Shown: positions 1 to 10,760, numbered from the stretch's first letter. The stretch: DNA of 64,000 nucleotides from Arion vulgaris (GCA_020796225.1 CM036761.1:39988428-40052427); one strand, 5' to 3'. Program-made: numbers and translations. The notes: generated by a model not told the origin, from the letters alone.

Positions 1-51
1 GGTTTAAATACTAAGCTCAGAATATATCAAAGTAATATTCTAAGAATACTA

Positions 52-190
52 CAGGGTCTTCAAGATAAAAGCAGTGCCATTGACAAATCAAAAGTTGCCA
101 GGTACACATTACGTTTTGTCTATTTACTATTTAAACTGGTTCTGACTAGCTCGTCTTTCCCGCACCATAATTAGACCGTCAAAAAAAGAC
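52..190 (+). mobile_element. mariner-type MITE, 3'-truncated copy
   Basis: Begins CAGGGTCTTCAAGATAA right after a TA and follows the copies at 7,863-8,118 and 60,130-60,379 through the shared GGTTCTGACTAGCTCGTC and CCCGCAC segments. It then loses similarity and lacks the right terminal inverted repeat. Non-coding; a truncated member of the same family. Confidence 0.7.
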
Positions 191-205
191 ACGTTCACTT
201 AACCT

Positions 206-545
206 ATCATCATCAGGTGTCTGCTAGCGTAGACGATCATGGATCTCCACAAATCTCTGTCTTTGGTGTTTGCTATCATCTCAGATGTTGACGCTCTACC
301 GTACCATGATGTCAAGCTACCTATAATTTTCTCTCTCTGTCTTCTACCCTCGATTTAACTAGTTGTTACAATGTGTTCTAAACCTCCCTCCTCATCACAT
401 GCCCGAAAAATGATGACTGCCTCTTTCTTATATTGATGATAGCTTTCTCTGTGTCTTGACCAGGTTGAGAGATAGGTGTCGATATCGGTGCCGCCGAAAA
501 GAACGACATACCAAATATGCAAAGAGATTGATTAATCAACATTGA
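206..545 (-). pseudogene. LINE ORF2 C-terminal fragment
   Basis: Read on the minus strand, this gives the tail of a non-LTR retrotransposon ORF2: an RKRQSSFFGHVMRR segment (the common [R/K]..FGH[I/V].R motif), a stop, then a GSLTSWYG...DRDLWRSMIV segment like the DR..WR block that ends many LINE proteins. The end portion recurs at 48,035-48,230 and the upstream portion (480-600) recurs inverted at 29,545-29,680, so this is a dispersed family. In-frame stops and no start make it dead. The clade cannot be fixed from so short a piece. Confidence 0.7.
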
Positions 546-549
546 ACTG

Positions 550-740
550 GCGTGTTGAGCTGTTGAACACTGCTGGATTTGTTGAGGCGGGCGCCCGTGT
601 TGAGCTGTTGAACACTGCTGGATTTGTTGAGGCGGGCGCCCGTGTGGAGCTGTTGAACACTGCTGGATTTGTTGAGACGGATGCCCGTGTTGAGCTGTTG
701 AACACTGCTGGATTTGTTGAGACGGATGCCCGTGTGGAGC
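550..740. repeat. 45-bp minisatellite, about 4 copies
   Basis: Four tandem copies of a 45-bp unit containing GAGCTGTTGAACACTGCTGG and GATTTGTTGAG. Copies differ mainly at GGCGGGCGCC versus GACGGATGCC. The period is divisible by three, so it makes open frames on both strands that are not genes. A single-copy relative at 29,554-29,600 shows the unit came from the LINE-associated segment next to it. Confidence 0.9.
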
Positions 741-779
741 CTGGGCCCGCAAGGGAAGCAAAGAATAATACCACTGCGA

Positions 780-1060
780 CCTACAATACTCGTTGTAAGA
801 GACGACTGATGTAGGACCTAGTTAAACTACCCTAGTAAATAAAAAGTATCGCAGCAATCGGATGTGCAGACCTACTTGTAGGCGTATAATTGGCACAACG
901 TACAATCGCTCTTAGGTTCAGATTATATACAAATACCACAGAGTGGTTAACTAACACGTGGTCGATATGGAGGGTTCAACCAAGAGGTTGAGACAGAGAT
1001 CGGATCACATATGAACATGTCCGGAGTGCTATGATAATAGTTCTCATATAACGCATACGT
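780..1060. other. No recognisable feature
   Basis: AT-rich sequence between two arrays. No exon, tRNA or transposon end seen. Confidence 0.6.
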
Positions 1061-1061
1061 G

Positions 1062-1350
1062 TTACAGCACACTACAGACAGACATATAAGTTACAGCACA
1101 CTACAGACAGACATAAGTTACATCACACTACAGACAGACATATAAGTTACAGCACACTACAGACAGACATATAAGTTACAGCACACTTCAGACAGACATA
1201 TAAGTTACAGCACACTACAGACATACATACAAGTTACAGCACACTTCAGACAGACATACAAGTTACAGCACACTTCAGAGAGACATACATGTTACAGCAC
1301 ACGTCAGACAGACATACATGTTACAGCACACGTCAGACACATAAGTTACA
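1062..1350. repeat. 29-bp minisatellite, about 10 copies
   Basis: Tandem units of about 29 bp built on GTTACAGCACACTACAGACA plus GACATATAA. Variants are ACTACAG, ACTTCAG and ACGTCAG. The last units are shortened. Confidence 0.9.
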
Positions 1351-2095
1351 GCAGACTCATATGTTCTCATTATCATTCGCTGTAAAAAAAAATAAGTCCG
1401 ATTTATTACGTGTATATCCTTTCTCTCCCTCCCACTTAAAAAAACCTTCCAAACTCTGCAGAAATATAATTTGTACATTTTTGTTCAAGTTTCATCTTAA
1501 GTTTCATTCTCATGTCTCTGTCATTTAGCAGAGTTGACTGCCTGCTCACACAGAACTCAGATCCCTGGCCTATGTCAACTAGCATACTCCTTCTATGTTC
1601 AGAATCTAACGATGGCCTACTTGACGTCATTAATCTTACAAGTCTTAACTCTTGCCCGAGCTGCTGACGAGCGAAATTAACCTTGTTAAAGTGAAGCCAG
1701 CTTTCTCAATCCTTGATCATCTTTCTTGTTACATTCGACAAGATTTAACAACCAGCTTATACTGAATTTGATATCTTTGTGATTCCTCTTTGTCTGTTAC
1801 CATTTTTTGCTGAAATAAACTTTTCATTTGGGATTTCTTTTATTTTTATTGAGAGGATTGGGCTATAAGAGAGAAGAAAATTCAGTTATAATTTGTGTTA
1901 AGAGTTGTGTATACAAAAATGCTAAAATATGTTCTTTGAATAAGGTTGCAGTTTTGTAGTGTACAGTGGGTGGATGTTGTTTATTTGTTTGTTTGTTTGT
2001 TTGTGAAGACAAAAGTAAGTTTGTGCAAAGATGTTTGGTGCTACTGAACATAGGTGACCAGTAATGTAATTATAATTAAACTAATGAATGATTTG
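1351..2095. other. No recognisable gene; short (GTTT)n tract
   Basis: AT-rich sequence with a small GTTT microsatellite at about 1,981-2,002. The open frames here are short and look like no known domain. Confidence 0.6.
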
Positions 2096-2139
2096 ATCTT
2101 TGAGTGTGACTTCACCAATGAACTATCTCATCTGAGCTG

Positions 2140-2255
2140 ACAATTTCCCCGCTGAGAAAATGTCCCGACCGCCTATCATGGATGAAAAACTGAAGCACGG
2201 CTAAGAATAAAGAAGTAAATGGTGGAAGAGAAGAAGAAGAAGAACAACTTCACCA
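2140..2255 (+). mobile_element. Short dispersed element with GAAGAA tail (family J)
   Basis: Contains GAGAAAATGTCCCGACCGCC and ATCATGGATGAAAAACT, repeated at 4,409-4,486. This copy ends in AAATGGTGGAAGAGAAGAAG, nearly the same as the end of the LINE fragment at 37,285-37,320. It sits inside the 32-bp array. Probably a SINE or LINE 3' end; no coding. Confidence 0.5.
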
Positions 2256-2625
2256 ATGAACTATCTCACCTGTGGGTGACTTCATTAATGAACTATCTCA
2301 CCTGTGAGTGACTTCATTAATGAACTATCTCACCTGTGAGCGACTTCACCAATAAACTATCTCACCTGTAAGCGACTTCACCAATAAACTATCTCACCTG
2401 TGAGTGACTTCACCAATAAACTATCTCACCTGTGAGTGACTTCACCAATAAACTATCTCACCTGTGAGTGACTTCACCAATAAACTATCTCACCTGTGAG
2501 TGACTTTATTAATGAACTATCTCACCTATGAGCGACTTCACCAATAAACTATCTCACCTGTGAGTGACTTCACCAATAAACTATCTCACCTGTGAGTGAC
2601 TTTATTAATGAACTATCGCACCTAG

Positions 2626-2849
2626 GGGTTAGTGACTCTGTCTATTAACCCCGACGTTCTGAGTTCGAATCACGCTGCGGACAGTTTGCTTGCAAATTGT
2701 TTCCGTTGATTTTAACAAAGGACGATGGCGCCACCCGTTCGAAAGCAATGGCAAACTACTGAACGTATAAGTGGTGCCTAGAAAATCAACGACTTGTTTA
2801 CTGTGGTTGATGGCTACGTCCTTTGGGATATGCCACGATTTTCATTTTT
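2626..2849 (+). mobile_element. tRNA-headed SINE, family A, copy 1
   Basis: The head carries a Pol III B-box-like GAGTTCGAATCACGCTG. The body has TTTGCTTGCAAATTGTTTCC and ends TACTGTGGTTGATGGCTACG then GGATATGCCACGATTTTC. Other copies lie at 42,808-43,034, 43,376-43,615, 56,150-56,405 and 61,388-61,460. Inserted into the 32-bp minisatellite. The Pol III head is inferred from the B box and not from a folded tRNA. Confidence 0.75.
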
Positions 2850-3097
2850 CATCTCACCTGTGAGCGACTTCACCAATAAACTATCTCACCTGTGAGTGAC
2901 TTCACCAATAAACTATCTCACCTGTGAGTGACTTCACCAATAAACTATCTCACCTGGGAGTGACTTTATTAATGAACTATCTCACCTGTGAGCGACTTAA
3001 CCAATTAAAAACTTTATGCTTCATCTTCTCTATGAGTGCAAACTGTTTTTGCCATGTCCCACATTTTTTCTTGCTTCTCTCTATCAATGAGTGGACG

Positions 3098-3512
3098 AGA
3101 TATCTGTGGCGTAGCGGTTAGGCGCTCGTCTCTCGTGATAAAGGTACCAGATTCGCTCTCTCATGGATCCATCTGGATATTTTTCCAGAGATACATGATC
3201 ACAGTGGTGGTGAGATGGAGTTCCTAGTTCTATCGGAGACGGACGATAAAGCGTAAGTTCTGTGTTCAATCTGAGCACGTAAAAGGACCCTTGGCAGTTT
3301 AAAATCGATAAGAGCAGGCTGGAAAGCCGCTGCCCGGACAAAATTCATTAGAAAATATTACAAATAAAATTCCTGCAAAAATAATTTCACCATCTTCAAA
3401 ATTACATCGGGGAACCTCGCCGGTGCTACGGAGTTCGTGCACTGCAGCTGAGATCTTCCTGTGTACGAAATATATTGGAACACACATGATTGTCCAATCT
3501 ATCAATCAATCA
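3098..3512 (+). mobile_element. tRNA-headed SINE, family B, copy 1, with ATCA tail
   Basis: A head of TCTGTGGCGTAGCGGTTAGG (A-box-like) is followed by a degenerate B box, a roughly 400-bp body with GCTACGGAGTTCGTGCACTG, and an (ATCA)n tail. The flanks CAATGAGTGGAC and CAATGAGTGTAC look like a target-site duplication. A close copy is at 52,209-52,662. The simple tetranucleotide tail instead of poly(A) suggests mobilisation by a LINE that recognises a specific 3' end (inference). Confidence 0.8.
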
Positions 3513-3516
3513 ATGA

Positions 3517-4365
3517 GTGTACATGCATCTTTGCTATGATGTCCCATCTGTTCTCTAATGTTCTCTCTATCACTGCACATGCATCTTTGCTATGATGTCC
3601 CATCTGTTCTCTAACTTTCTCTCTATCACTGTACATGCATCTTTGCTATGATGTCCCATCTGTTCTCTAACTTTCTCTCTATCACTGTACATGCATCTTT
3701 GCTATGATGTCCCATCTGTTCTCTAACGTTCTCTCTATCACTGCACATACATCTTTGCTATGATGTCCCATCTGTTCTCTAATGTTCTCTCTATCACTGC
3801 ACATGCATCTTTGCTATGATGTCCCATCTGTTCTCTAACGTTCTCTTATCATGACATACATCTTTGCTATGATGTCCCATCTGTTCTCTAATGTTCTCTC
3901 TATCACTGCACATACATCTTTGCTATGTCCCATCTGTTCTCTAACTTTCTCTCTATCACTGCACATGCATCTTTGCTATGATGTCCCATCTGTTCTCTAA
4001 CTTTCTCTCTATCACTGTACATGCATCTTTGCTATGATGTCCCATCTGTTCTCTAACGTTCTCTCTATCACTGCACATACATCTTTGCTATGATGTCCCA
4101 TCTGTTCTCTAATGTTCTCTCTATCACTGCACATGCATCTTTGCTATGATGTCCCATCTGTTCTCTAATGTTCTCTCTATCACTGCACATACATCTGTGC
4201 TATGTCCCATCTGTTCTCTAACGTTCTCTCTATCACTGCACATGCATCTTTGCTATGATGTCCCATCTGTTCTCTAACTTTCTCTCTATCACTGTACATG
4301 CATCGTTGCTATGATGTCCCATCTGTTCTCTAATGTTCTCTCTATCACTGCACATGTGTCTGTAC
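3517..4365. repeat. 56-bp minisatellite, about 15 copies
   Basis: Units of 56 bp with CATGCATCTTTGCTATGATG and TCCCATCTGTTCTCTAA. Two alternating variants (GCACATACATC and GTACATGCATC) recur in blocks, suggesting higher-order duplication. The array starts at the right flank of SINE B copy 1. Confidence 0.9.
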
Positions 4366-4408
4366 TGTGACCCATTTGTCCCCAACAAAATGAATCATCT
4401 CAATTTTG

Positions 4409-4486
4409 CTGACAATTTACCCGCCGAGAAAATGTCCCGACCGCCTATCATGGATGAAAAACTCAAGCACTGCTAGGAATAAAGAC
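4409..4486 (+). mobile_element. Short dispersed element, family J, copy 2
   Basis: Matches 2,140-2,216 over about 77 bp (GAGAAAATGTCCCGACCGCC core) but lacks the GAAGAA tail. It abuts the end of the 56-bp array. Confidence 0.5.
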
Positions 4487-5195
4487 ATCGCAGACACTTC
4501 ATTTAGTGACAGTAACTGTAGTTGCTAACGGTCAAGGTAGTGATGGTGATGGTGGTAATAGTGGATGCAAAAATTTGTTACAGTAAATTAGGAAGAGGGC
4601 GGGTAGTTGTTCTGAAAGGGGGCGGATAAGACCGAAAGGTTTAATCAAATTAGCGAACCCGATTATCCAGCAAGAGTGGGCTGTGTTTTGCGCGGGACAG
4701 AGACGTGTGATTACCCAGTCGTTTCCACGTGCTCAACTATCCAATCAGTGGCCAGAGGCTGATGTCAGGTGCTCAACCCCGTAATCTTACAGGGTGCAAA
4801 ACGGTGCAAGAACTATGCGAGGGGTGGGGAGGTATGGAAGGACTCAAGCGGAGTAATCCAATCAAGGCTTTTCGCACATCGATTATCGTCCCTGATTGCT
4901 GGAAAGTTTTGAAGTTGATGCGCCATTATAGGGTACGTAACGAGAGTGAGAAGAGGGATCTGTGGGACAGTTGGATTCCGTCTTGTGGAAGAGGCGGGTT
5001 GCCTACATACGAAGGTGCAGACATAAGAATCCATGAAAGACAATGAACTTTTTTTTAAAGTGAGAAATGAAAACAAGAAGCGCAGGCTAGATATTATCTG
5101 TCACATTGTCAATATCTTTCCATCGATATACTTGTTTATTTATCGATCTATTTATAAATATATATGTCTATTCGTGTAAACGCACATATTTTATT
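4487..5195. other. No recognisable gene
   Basis: Somewhat more GC-rich than its surroundings. A 105-codon frame at 4,729-5,046 (+) has no recognisable domain, splice context or codon signal; I do not treat it as a gene. Confidence 0.5.
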
Positions 5196-5690
5196 TCTAT
5201 AAATATATCTCTATAAATATAGGGGTCTCTGTGGCTAAGTGGTTACGCCCTTTGCCATGCGAGTCGAAGGTCGTGGGTTCAAATCCGGATCGCGCCGTTC
5301 TGTTCATGGGTGCAGTTTTTCTAGAGAGCCTAGGATTTTGCTGGAGCTACGGAGTTCGTGCTTTGTGCAATACTCTCGGCAGGTTGCGTGCCGTTTCTGC
5401 GGAGAAGTACCGAGCCGTATGGGGTAAACCCGGTTCAATGAAGTCAATCCTTCGGCTTAAAAACCCTTTAATCTCTATAAACATATCTCTATAAATATAT
5501 CTCTATAAACATATCTCTATAAATATATCTCTATAAATATATCTATATAAATATATCTCTATAAACATATCTCTATAAACATATCTATATAAACATATCT
5601 CTATAAACATATCTATATAAACATATCTCTATAAACATATCTCTATAAACATATCTATATAAACCCACTTACCTATCGATATCTATAAAC
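5196..5690. repeat. 14-bp minisatellite split by a SINE
   Basis: Tandem ATCTCTATAAACAT / ATCTCTATAAATAT units before 5,220 and from about 5,476 to 5,690, with the SINE at 5,221-5,475 inserted between them. Confidence 0.85.
5221..5475 (+). mobile_element. tRNA-headed SINE, family C, copy 1
   Basis: The head GGGTCTCTGTGGCTAAGTGG (A-box-like) and GGTTCAAATCC (B box) mark a tRNA-like Pol III promoter. The body has GCTACGGAGTTCGTGC, ATACTCTCGGCAGG and an end of GAAGTCAATCCTTCGGCTT. Other copies: 15,679-15,935, 59,480-59,716, 61,070-61,285, 61,685-61,900. It interrupts the 14-bp array. Confidence 0.85.
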
Positions 5691-6109
5691 ACTTCTCTAT
5701 AAATCAACCTATTTAGCTCGTGTGTAGGACCAGCCAGCTACAAGAACTATCAGCTCTCTCATTGTGTGGAGGCACATAGCCTGCCTAAGACCAACCAGCT
5801 ACAGGAAGAGTCCATTAGAGTGCAAACACGACTTATGGTATCAGTTTGGTTGTAGGTTCTGCTGGTACGACATCACACGATGCCTTCCTGCCATAGGAGC
5901 TCCACTACAGATTTTCTGTTTGGGTTTGTTCCCATAACCTTTGCTTCTCCCGAGGCTCTCGCAAGGCAGTAGGGATATTTGCACATAGCTGAGAGTCTGG
6001 TTCGTGGATATCAGGGTAAATCCAAAACGGAAAGAATGGATTCCAATAGTAGCATGACCAACTACCACAACGTAATAATTGCTATTGAAAGAGAATGTAG
6101 AGATTGGGG

Positions 6110-6273
6110 CAGTGGCGGCTCGTCATTAAGGGCCAGAGGGTCGGCCCCACCAACAATAATGTGTAACGTGTATTTATTATTTAATAAGATAAAATATAAC
6201 CTAACCCAAAGCCATGATTTTCCCAAAATTTGTGTCTGGCCCCACCAACAAAAACGATCACGAGCCGCCACTG
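6110..6273 (+). mobile_element. hAT-type MITE, copy 1
   Basis: 164 bp bounded by the inverted repeats CAGTGGCGGCTCGT and ACGAGCCGCCACTG, after an internal GATC. Flanks GATTGGGG (6,102-6,109) and GATTTGGG (6,274-6,281) form an 8-bp duplication with one mismatch, as hAT elements make. It contains inverted GGCCCCACC motifs and no transposase. An inverted copy is at 62,393-62,557. Confidence 0.85.
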
Positions 6274-6530
6274 GATTTGGGTAGCATGAAGGCTGATCTA
6301 GCAATGAAGAAATTGCTAGAAGATAACGCTGCAAGTCATGATTTGGGTAGCACGAAGGCTGATCTAGCAATGAAGAAATTGCTAGAAGATAACGCTGCAA
6401 GTCATGATTTGGGTAGCATGAAGGTTGATCTAGCAATGAAGACATTGTTAGAAGATAACACTGGATTTGGGTAGCATGAAGGCTGATCTAGCAATGAAGA
6501 AATTGTTAGAAGATAACGCTGCAAGTCATG
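6274..6530. repeat. 66-bp tandem repeat, 4 copies
   Basis: Units start GATTTGGGTAGCATGAAGG and contain GATCTAGCAATGAAGAAATT and GATAACGCTGCAAGTCAT. The third copy lacks an 8-bp segment. The array starts exactly at the right flank of the MITE and runs in frame into the LINE RNase H fragment, so the unit is probably LINE-derived. Confidence 0.85.
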
Positions 6531-6557
6531 ATGGTGGTGTTGTTTATACCGATTTGT

Positions 6558-7212
6558 CTGTGCATTGCGGTGAGAAGTCAGGCTGGGGTTTCTTGACTAG
6601 CGTGCATGTCTGTGCATTGCGGTGAGAAGTCAGGCTGGGGTTTCTTGACTAGCGTGCATGTCTGTGGTTTCTTGACTAGCGCGCATGTCTGTGCATTGCG
6701 ATGAGAAGTCAGGCTGGGGTTTTCTTGACTAGCGCGCATGTCTGTGCATTGCGGTGAGAAGTCAGGCTGGGGTTTTCTTGACTAGCGCGCATGTCTGTGC
6801 ATTGCGGTGTGAAGTCAGGCTGGGGTTTCTTGACTAGCGCGCATGGTAGGGTTGTTGCGGTGTGAAGTCAGGCTGGGGTTTCTTGACTAGCGCGCATGTC
6901 TGTGCATTGCGGTGTGAAGTCAGGCTGGGGTTTCTTGACTAACGCGCATGTCTGTGCATTGCGGTGTGAAGTCAGGCTGGGGTTTCTTGACTAGCGCGCA
7001 TGTCTGTGCATTGCGGTGAGAAGTCAGGCTGGGGTTTCTTGACTAGCGCGCATGTCTGTGCATTGCGGTGAGAAGTCAGGCTGGGGTTTCTTGACTAGCG
7101 CGCATGTCTGTGCATTGCGGTGAGAAGTCAGGCTGGGGTTTTCTTGACTAGCGCGCATGTCTGTGCATTGCGGTGAGAAGTCAGGCTGGGGTTTCTTGAC
7201 TAGCGCGCATGG
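6558..7212. repeat. 52-bp minisatellite inside a LINE RNase H domain, about 12.5 copies
   Basis: Units of 52 bp with TGTGCATTGCGGTGAGAAGT, CAGGCTGGGGTTTCTTGACT and AGCGCGCATGTC. The first unit encodes part of the RNase H strand (GEKSGWGFLTS). The domain continues only after the array, so the unit is amplified LINE coding sequence. Two short insertions of GGTAGGGTTGTTGCG type mark the original continuation. Confidence 0.9.
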
Positions 7213-7862
7213 TAGGGTTGTTGCGTTGTGAAGTATAGCTTAGAGAACAACTACTTCCAGTATGATGACACATGTTGATGTCGTTACTGATGCCCTCCAT
7301 TGGGTCTCTGGGACTCCATTAACTGGTGCCGCTGCTGTATGCGATTCTCTGTCAATGCTTCGGGCGATCCAAAGGGGCAGGTTTCGGTATGAGTGGATGT
7401 CGTCTATTGATGTTTCTAATCTAAAAAAAACTCACGTTGACCTACTAACCTGGGCATGCGGTTGTTTACGACAACGAGAAAGCGGACAACAGCACTGATT
7501 GCCGGGGAGTTTATAATAGATAACTAGGATACTCTTCGGTTTCTTCGCGACTGCCTGTAGGATGAAGACACTAAAATAGATGTTGAATCTTTCCAGCGAT
7601 TTAAGGAATCTGGAAGTACTCGTTGTACTAAGTAGAACTGGATGTCTGATGGGTAGAGTGAGGAATGTGTTTAATCAGCGAGCCACGGGAACCATCAGTA
7701 TGCCTACTATTCGATATATGTTGGGGCGGGAGACTGAGCACATATTGGTCTGTCCAGTGCAGCAATGTCAGTTCAGTAGCAAATAACCAAGTAACATGGT
7801 AAGTCCACTCAGTGGTGGGTCCCGTATCACAAGTCTGGGGGTTCAGACTTCCTCTGATACTA

Positions 7863-8118
7863 CAGGGTGCTCAAGATAATTACAGCCCCATTGACAAATC
7901 GAAATTTGCCAGATAATCTATCACGTTGTGTTTATTTACTATTTAAACCGGTTCTGACTAGCTCGTCCTACGTCACATTTGTTCATCGCCCCTTCCCGCA
8001 CTACAATTACACACCATCACACAACCTTGACCTATACTACGTCATAACTGAACCTCATTTCCATACATATATGCCAGATTAGCTCCATTCATAGGCTACT
8101 TTTAAGTTGAACACCCTG
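7863..8118 (+). mobile_element. mariner-type MITE, full copy
   Basis: About 256 bp from CAGGGTGCTCAAGATAA to AAGTTGAACACCCTG, flanked by TA on both sides (7,861-7,862; 8,119-8,120). Inverted ends plus TA duplication fit a Tc1/mariner-type non-autonomous element. Close to 60,130-60,379. Confidence 0.85.
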
Positions 8119-9655
8119 TATTTGTTGTGTTTACTCTTGATGAAGTAATATTTAAAAAAGAAAATGTTACCTTGGTTAAAGTTTGTAAACGTGGAAGTTT
8201 GATTACGAAGTACAAGAAGAACAAGAAGAAGAACAAGAAGAACATACTCCAGTTATCTCAGTTGTAAAACGGACTCACAAACGTATTGAAATGCAATTAG
8301 TGTGGATAGAAAAAGTTAAGCAATCGTTGTCCCATACATCGAGCTATATTGGATAATACGGTGTTAGGCCCTTAGTTTTACTTGATCGTCGGCACGCGAT
8401 GGGTAATATGGTCGACTCAACGCCGTCACCTATATTTCCCCTATGCTGTTCCTGGTACACAATTAAGGTACATCGAACTGACAGCTGTTGGGGTTGAAAA
8501 AATAATTTCACGCTTACTGTGGAATTAAACACAGATCACTCTCCTGAGAAGCAAGCTCACTAACAACTACGCTACTGGGTATCTCATTTATACTGACTAT
8601 AAATCAGTTCCTTTCTTTATTGTTCTGATTTTATTTAGTTGTTCTGTTTACTGTTTAAATATTTTTTTTAAATTTGTTATCTTTTTTTTTTCTTGTTACA
8701 AAAGCGTATGTCCAAGTTATGAAAAATGAAGTTAAAGTAAGTGAACTTCAAGCTGGACAAAAATTAAGTCGCTGGGCTTACCATTGATAACCTTCGCTTG
8801 CAGCACCTGTAGACCTTTACACGTCATTACATCACATTGACATTGTCCAGGTCTATTCATACATCAACGAAGTTTTCTTCTCTTTGAGTATGTGATGTGA
8901 CAAAGAAACGCTCACAATAACACATGCCTTCGTTGTCAAAGAAAAGTTTCTCAACTGCTAGAATTGTTCTTTTTTGTTTCACCTTATTCGACAAGCATCT
9001 ATTATTTACTTCTGCCTGGTTCGATATCTGGCTCTCCATGATAATAACATACTCGCAGATCTATTCATTGTACTACAATAGTTCCAAACTTCAGATCATT
9101 CTATTTGCATGCGTCGGCATTATCTTAGAAGCATGATTGCTTTTACTGTAGCTCATATTGTGAACGCGTCCGTTTCTTTTATTTGCCCGCTTCGCTCTGC
9201 TACACCCATCTTCTGTCATTAATTGTGGTGTTCTATTGCTCCGGGATGCGATGATAGCCGTAGTTAGGTATGGGTTCTCTTTTATCACTCTCTAATCAAC
9301 GCGTTTCTAGGAAGCACTTCACAACACCCTTGCTATTTTCTTGTGTACGTAAATATTGAAACCGGAAACACGATACTGGAAGTCAAGACGAGCGGGAAAT
9401 GCAAATCGAGAGGGTCACTTCCGCTTCACAGCACCAGAGAAGTCGTTAACATTGGCTATTTAGACGGATGTGGAAAATGTGGAAGACATTTATACACCTC
9501 TTGGCTGTGCAATAAATCAAAGAGTAACATCGACACTAGTGTCAATTAAGCGTGCAAGATTCAGATGAAGAAAAAAAAAAAACACCTTGATAATGTTGTC
9601 TTTGAATCGAAACATGGCTTATTGATTGTCATCAAAAGTATATGCATTACCTTGC
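8119..9655. other. No recognisable gene; short GAA-rich tract
   Basis: About 1.5 kb of AT-rich sequence. An AAGAAGAACAAGAAG tract lies at about 8,213-8,245. The 68-codon frame at 9,343-9,549 (+) contains a CGKCGRH cysteine cluster but matches no family I know and has no clear splice sites; it is left as an unexplained frame. Confidence 0.5.
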
Positions 9656-9659
9656 TACT

Positions 9660-9895
9660 TAACTATACAACATTACTTTGATATTCAAAAATAGAACATT
9701 ACATTGATACTCAAATATACAACACTATCGTGATACTCAACTATAGAGCATTACCTTGGTACTCAACTATAGAGCATTACCTTGGTACTCAACTATAGAG
9801 CATTACCTTGGTACTCAACTATAGAGCATTACCTTTGTACTCAACTATAGAACATTACCTTGGTACTCAACTATAGAGCATTACCTTGGTATTAA
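9660..9895. repeat. 26-bp minisatellite, about 9 copies
   Basis: Units built on GAGCATTACCTTGGTACTCA plus ACTATA. The first units are diverged (ATTCAAAAATAGAACATTAC type) and grade toward the sequence of the next array. Confidence 0.85.
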
Positions 9896-9924
9896 AAATA
9901 TACATTATATTTGTTAACAACTAT

Positions 9925-10760
9925 GCAATAATTTGTTGAATTTCAACTTTACAACAATGTATAAAATATCAACTTTACAACAATTTCTCAAATATCAATT
10001 TTACAACAATTTCTCAAATATCAACTTTACAACAATTTATCAAATATCAACTTTATAACAATTTATCAAATATCAACTTTACAACAATTTATCAAATATC
10101 AACTTTACAACAATTTATCAAATATCAACTTTGCAGCAAGTTATCAAATATCAAAGTTACAACAATTTATCAAATATCAACTTGGCAATAATTTATCAAA
10201 TATTAACTTTACAACAATTTATCAAACATCAACTTTACATCAATTTATCAAATATCAACTTTGCAATAATTTATCCAATATTAATTTTACAAGAATTTAT
10301 TAAATATCAATTTTGCAGAAATTTATCAACTTTACAACCATTTATCAAATATCAACTTTACAACAATTTATCAATATATCAACTTTACAACAATTTATCA
10401 AATATCAACTTTGCAATAATTTATCCAATATTAACTTTACAAGAATTTATTAAATATCAATTTTGCAGCAATTTATCAAATATCAACTTTACAACCATTT
10501 ATCAAATATCAACTTTACAACAATTTATCAAAATATCAACTTTACAACAATTTATCAAATATCAACTTTACAACCATTTATCAAATATCAACTTTACAAC
10601 AATTTATCAAAATATCAACTTTACAACAATTTATCAAATGTCAACTTTACAACAATTTATCAAATATCAACTTTACAACAATTTATCAAAATATCAACTT
10701 TACAACAATTTATCAAAATATCAACTTTACAACAATTTATCAAATATCAACTAGATACAA
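9925..10760. repeat. 26-bp minisatellite, about 31 copies
   Basis: Units of 26 bp with AACAATTTATCAAATATCAA plus CTTTAC. It has the same period as the preceding array and shares the TCAACT.TA..CA register. Long Q/L/Y-rich frames here are repeat artefacts. Confidence 0.9.

Larger units (their letters stand above)
2096..3005. repeat. 32-bp minisatellite, interrupted by two insertions
   Basis: About 20 copies of a 32-bp unit with CACCTGTGAGTGACTTC and ACCAATAAACTATCT. The array is broken by a short dispersed element at about 2,140-2,255 and by a tRNA-headed SINE at about 2,626-2,849, so array expansion is older than at least the SINE. TTCACCAATAAAC and TTTATTAATGAAC units form two sub-types. 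Confidence 0.9.
5990..7790 (+). pseudogene. LINE ORF2 3' part with RNase H domain, split by MITE and two arrays
   Basis: Decayed non-LTR retrotransposon. At about 6,010-6,100 a frame reads PKRKEWIP, matching RKEWIP in the minus-strand LINE at 29,960-30,634. At about 6,540 it reads VYTDLSVHCGEKSGWGF, the first strand of a LINE RNase H domain. After the 52-bp array the domain resumes with TTSSMMTHVDVVTDALHWV and CDSLSMLRAIQRGRFRYEW, the region holding the second catalytic acidic residues. A later segment (7,700-7,760) keeps ETEHILVCP, like the Cys/His tail. Stops, frameshifts, a hAT MITE and two minisatellites make it non-functional. The family assignment is secure; the clade is not. Confidence 0.75.

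Noticed and set aside
4729..5046. 105-codon frame as a gene
   Set aside because: No domain, splice site or codon signal; the opposite strand is also open.
5221..5300. Functional tRNA genes in the SINE heads
   Set aside because: A and B boxes are present, but the rest does not fold as a cloverleaf by eye, and the same head recurs with a fixed SINE body.
6455..6480. Junction of 66-bp copies 3 and 4 copying the MITE edge (CACTGGATTTGGG)
   Set aside because: A simple 8-bp deletion of CAAGTCAT plus one substitution explains it equally well.
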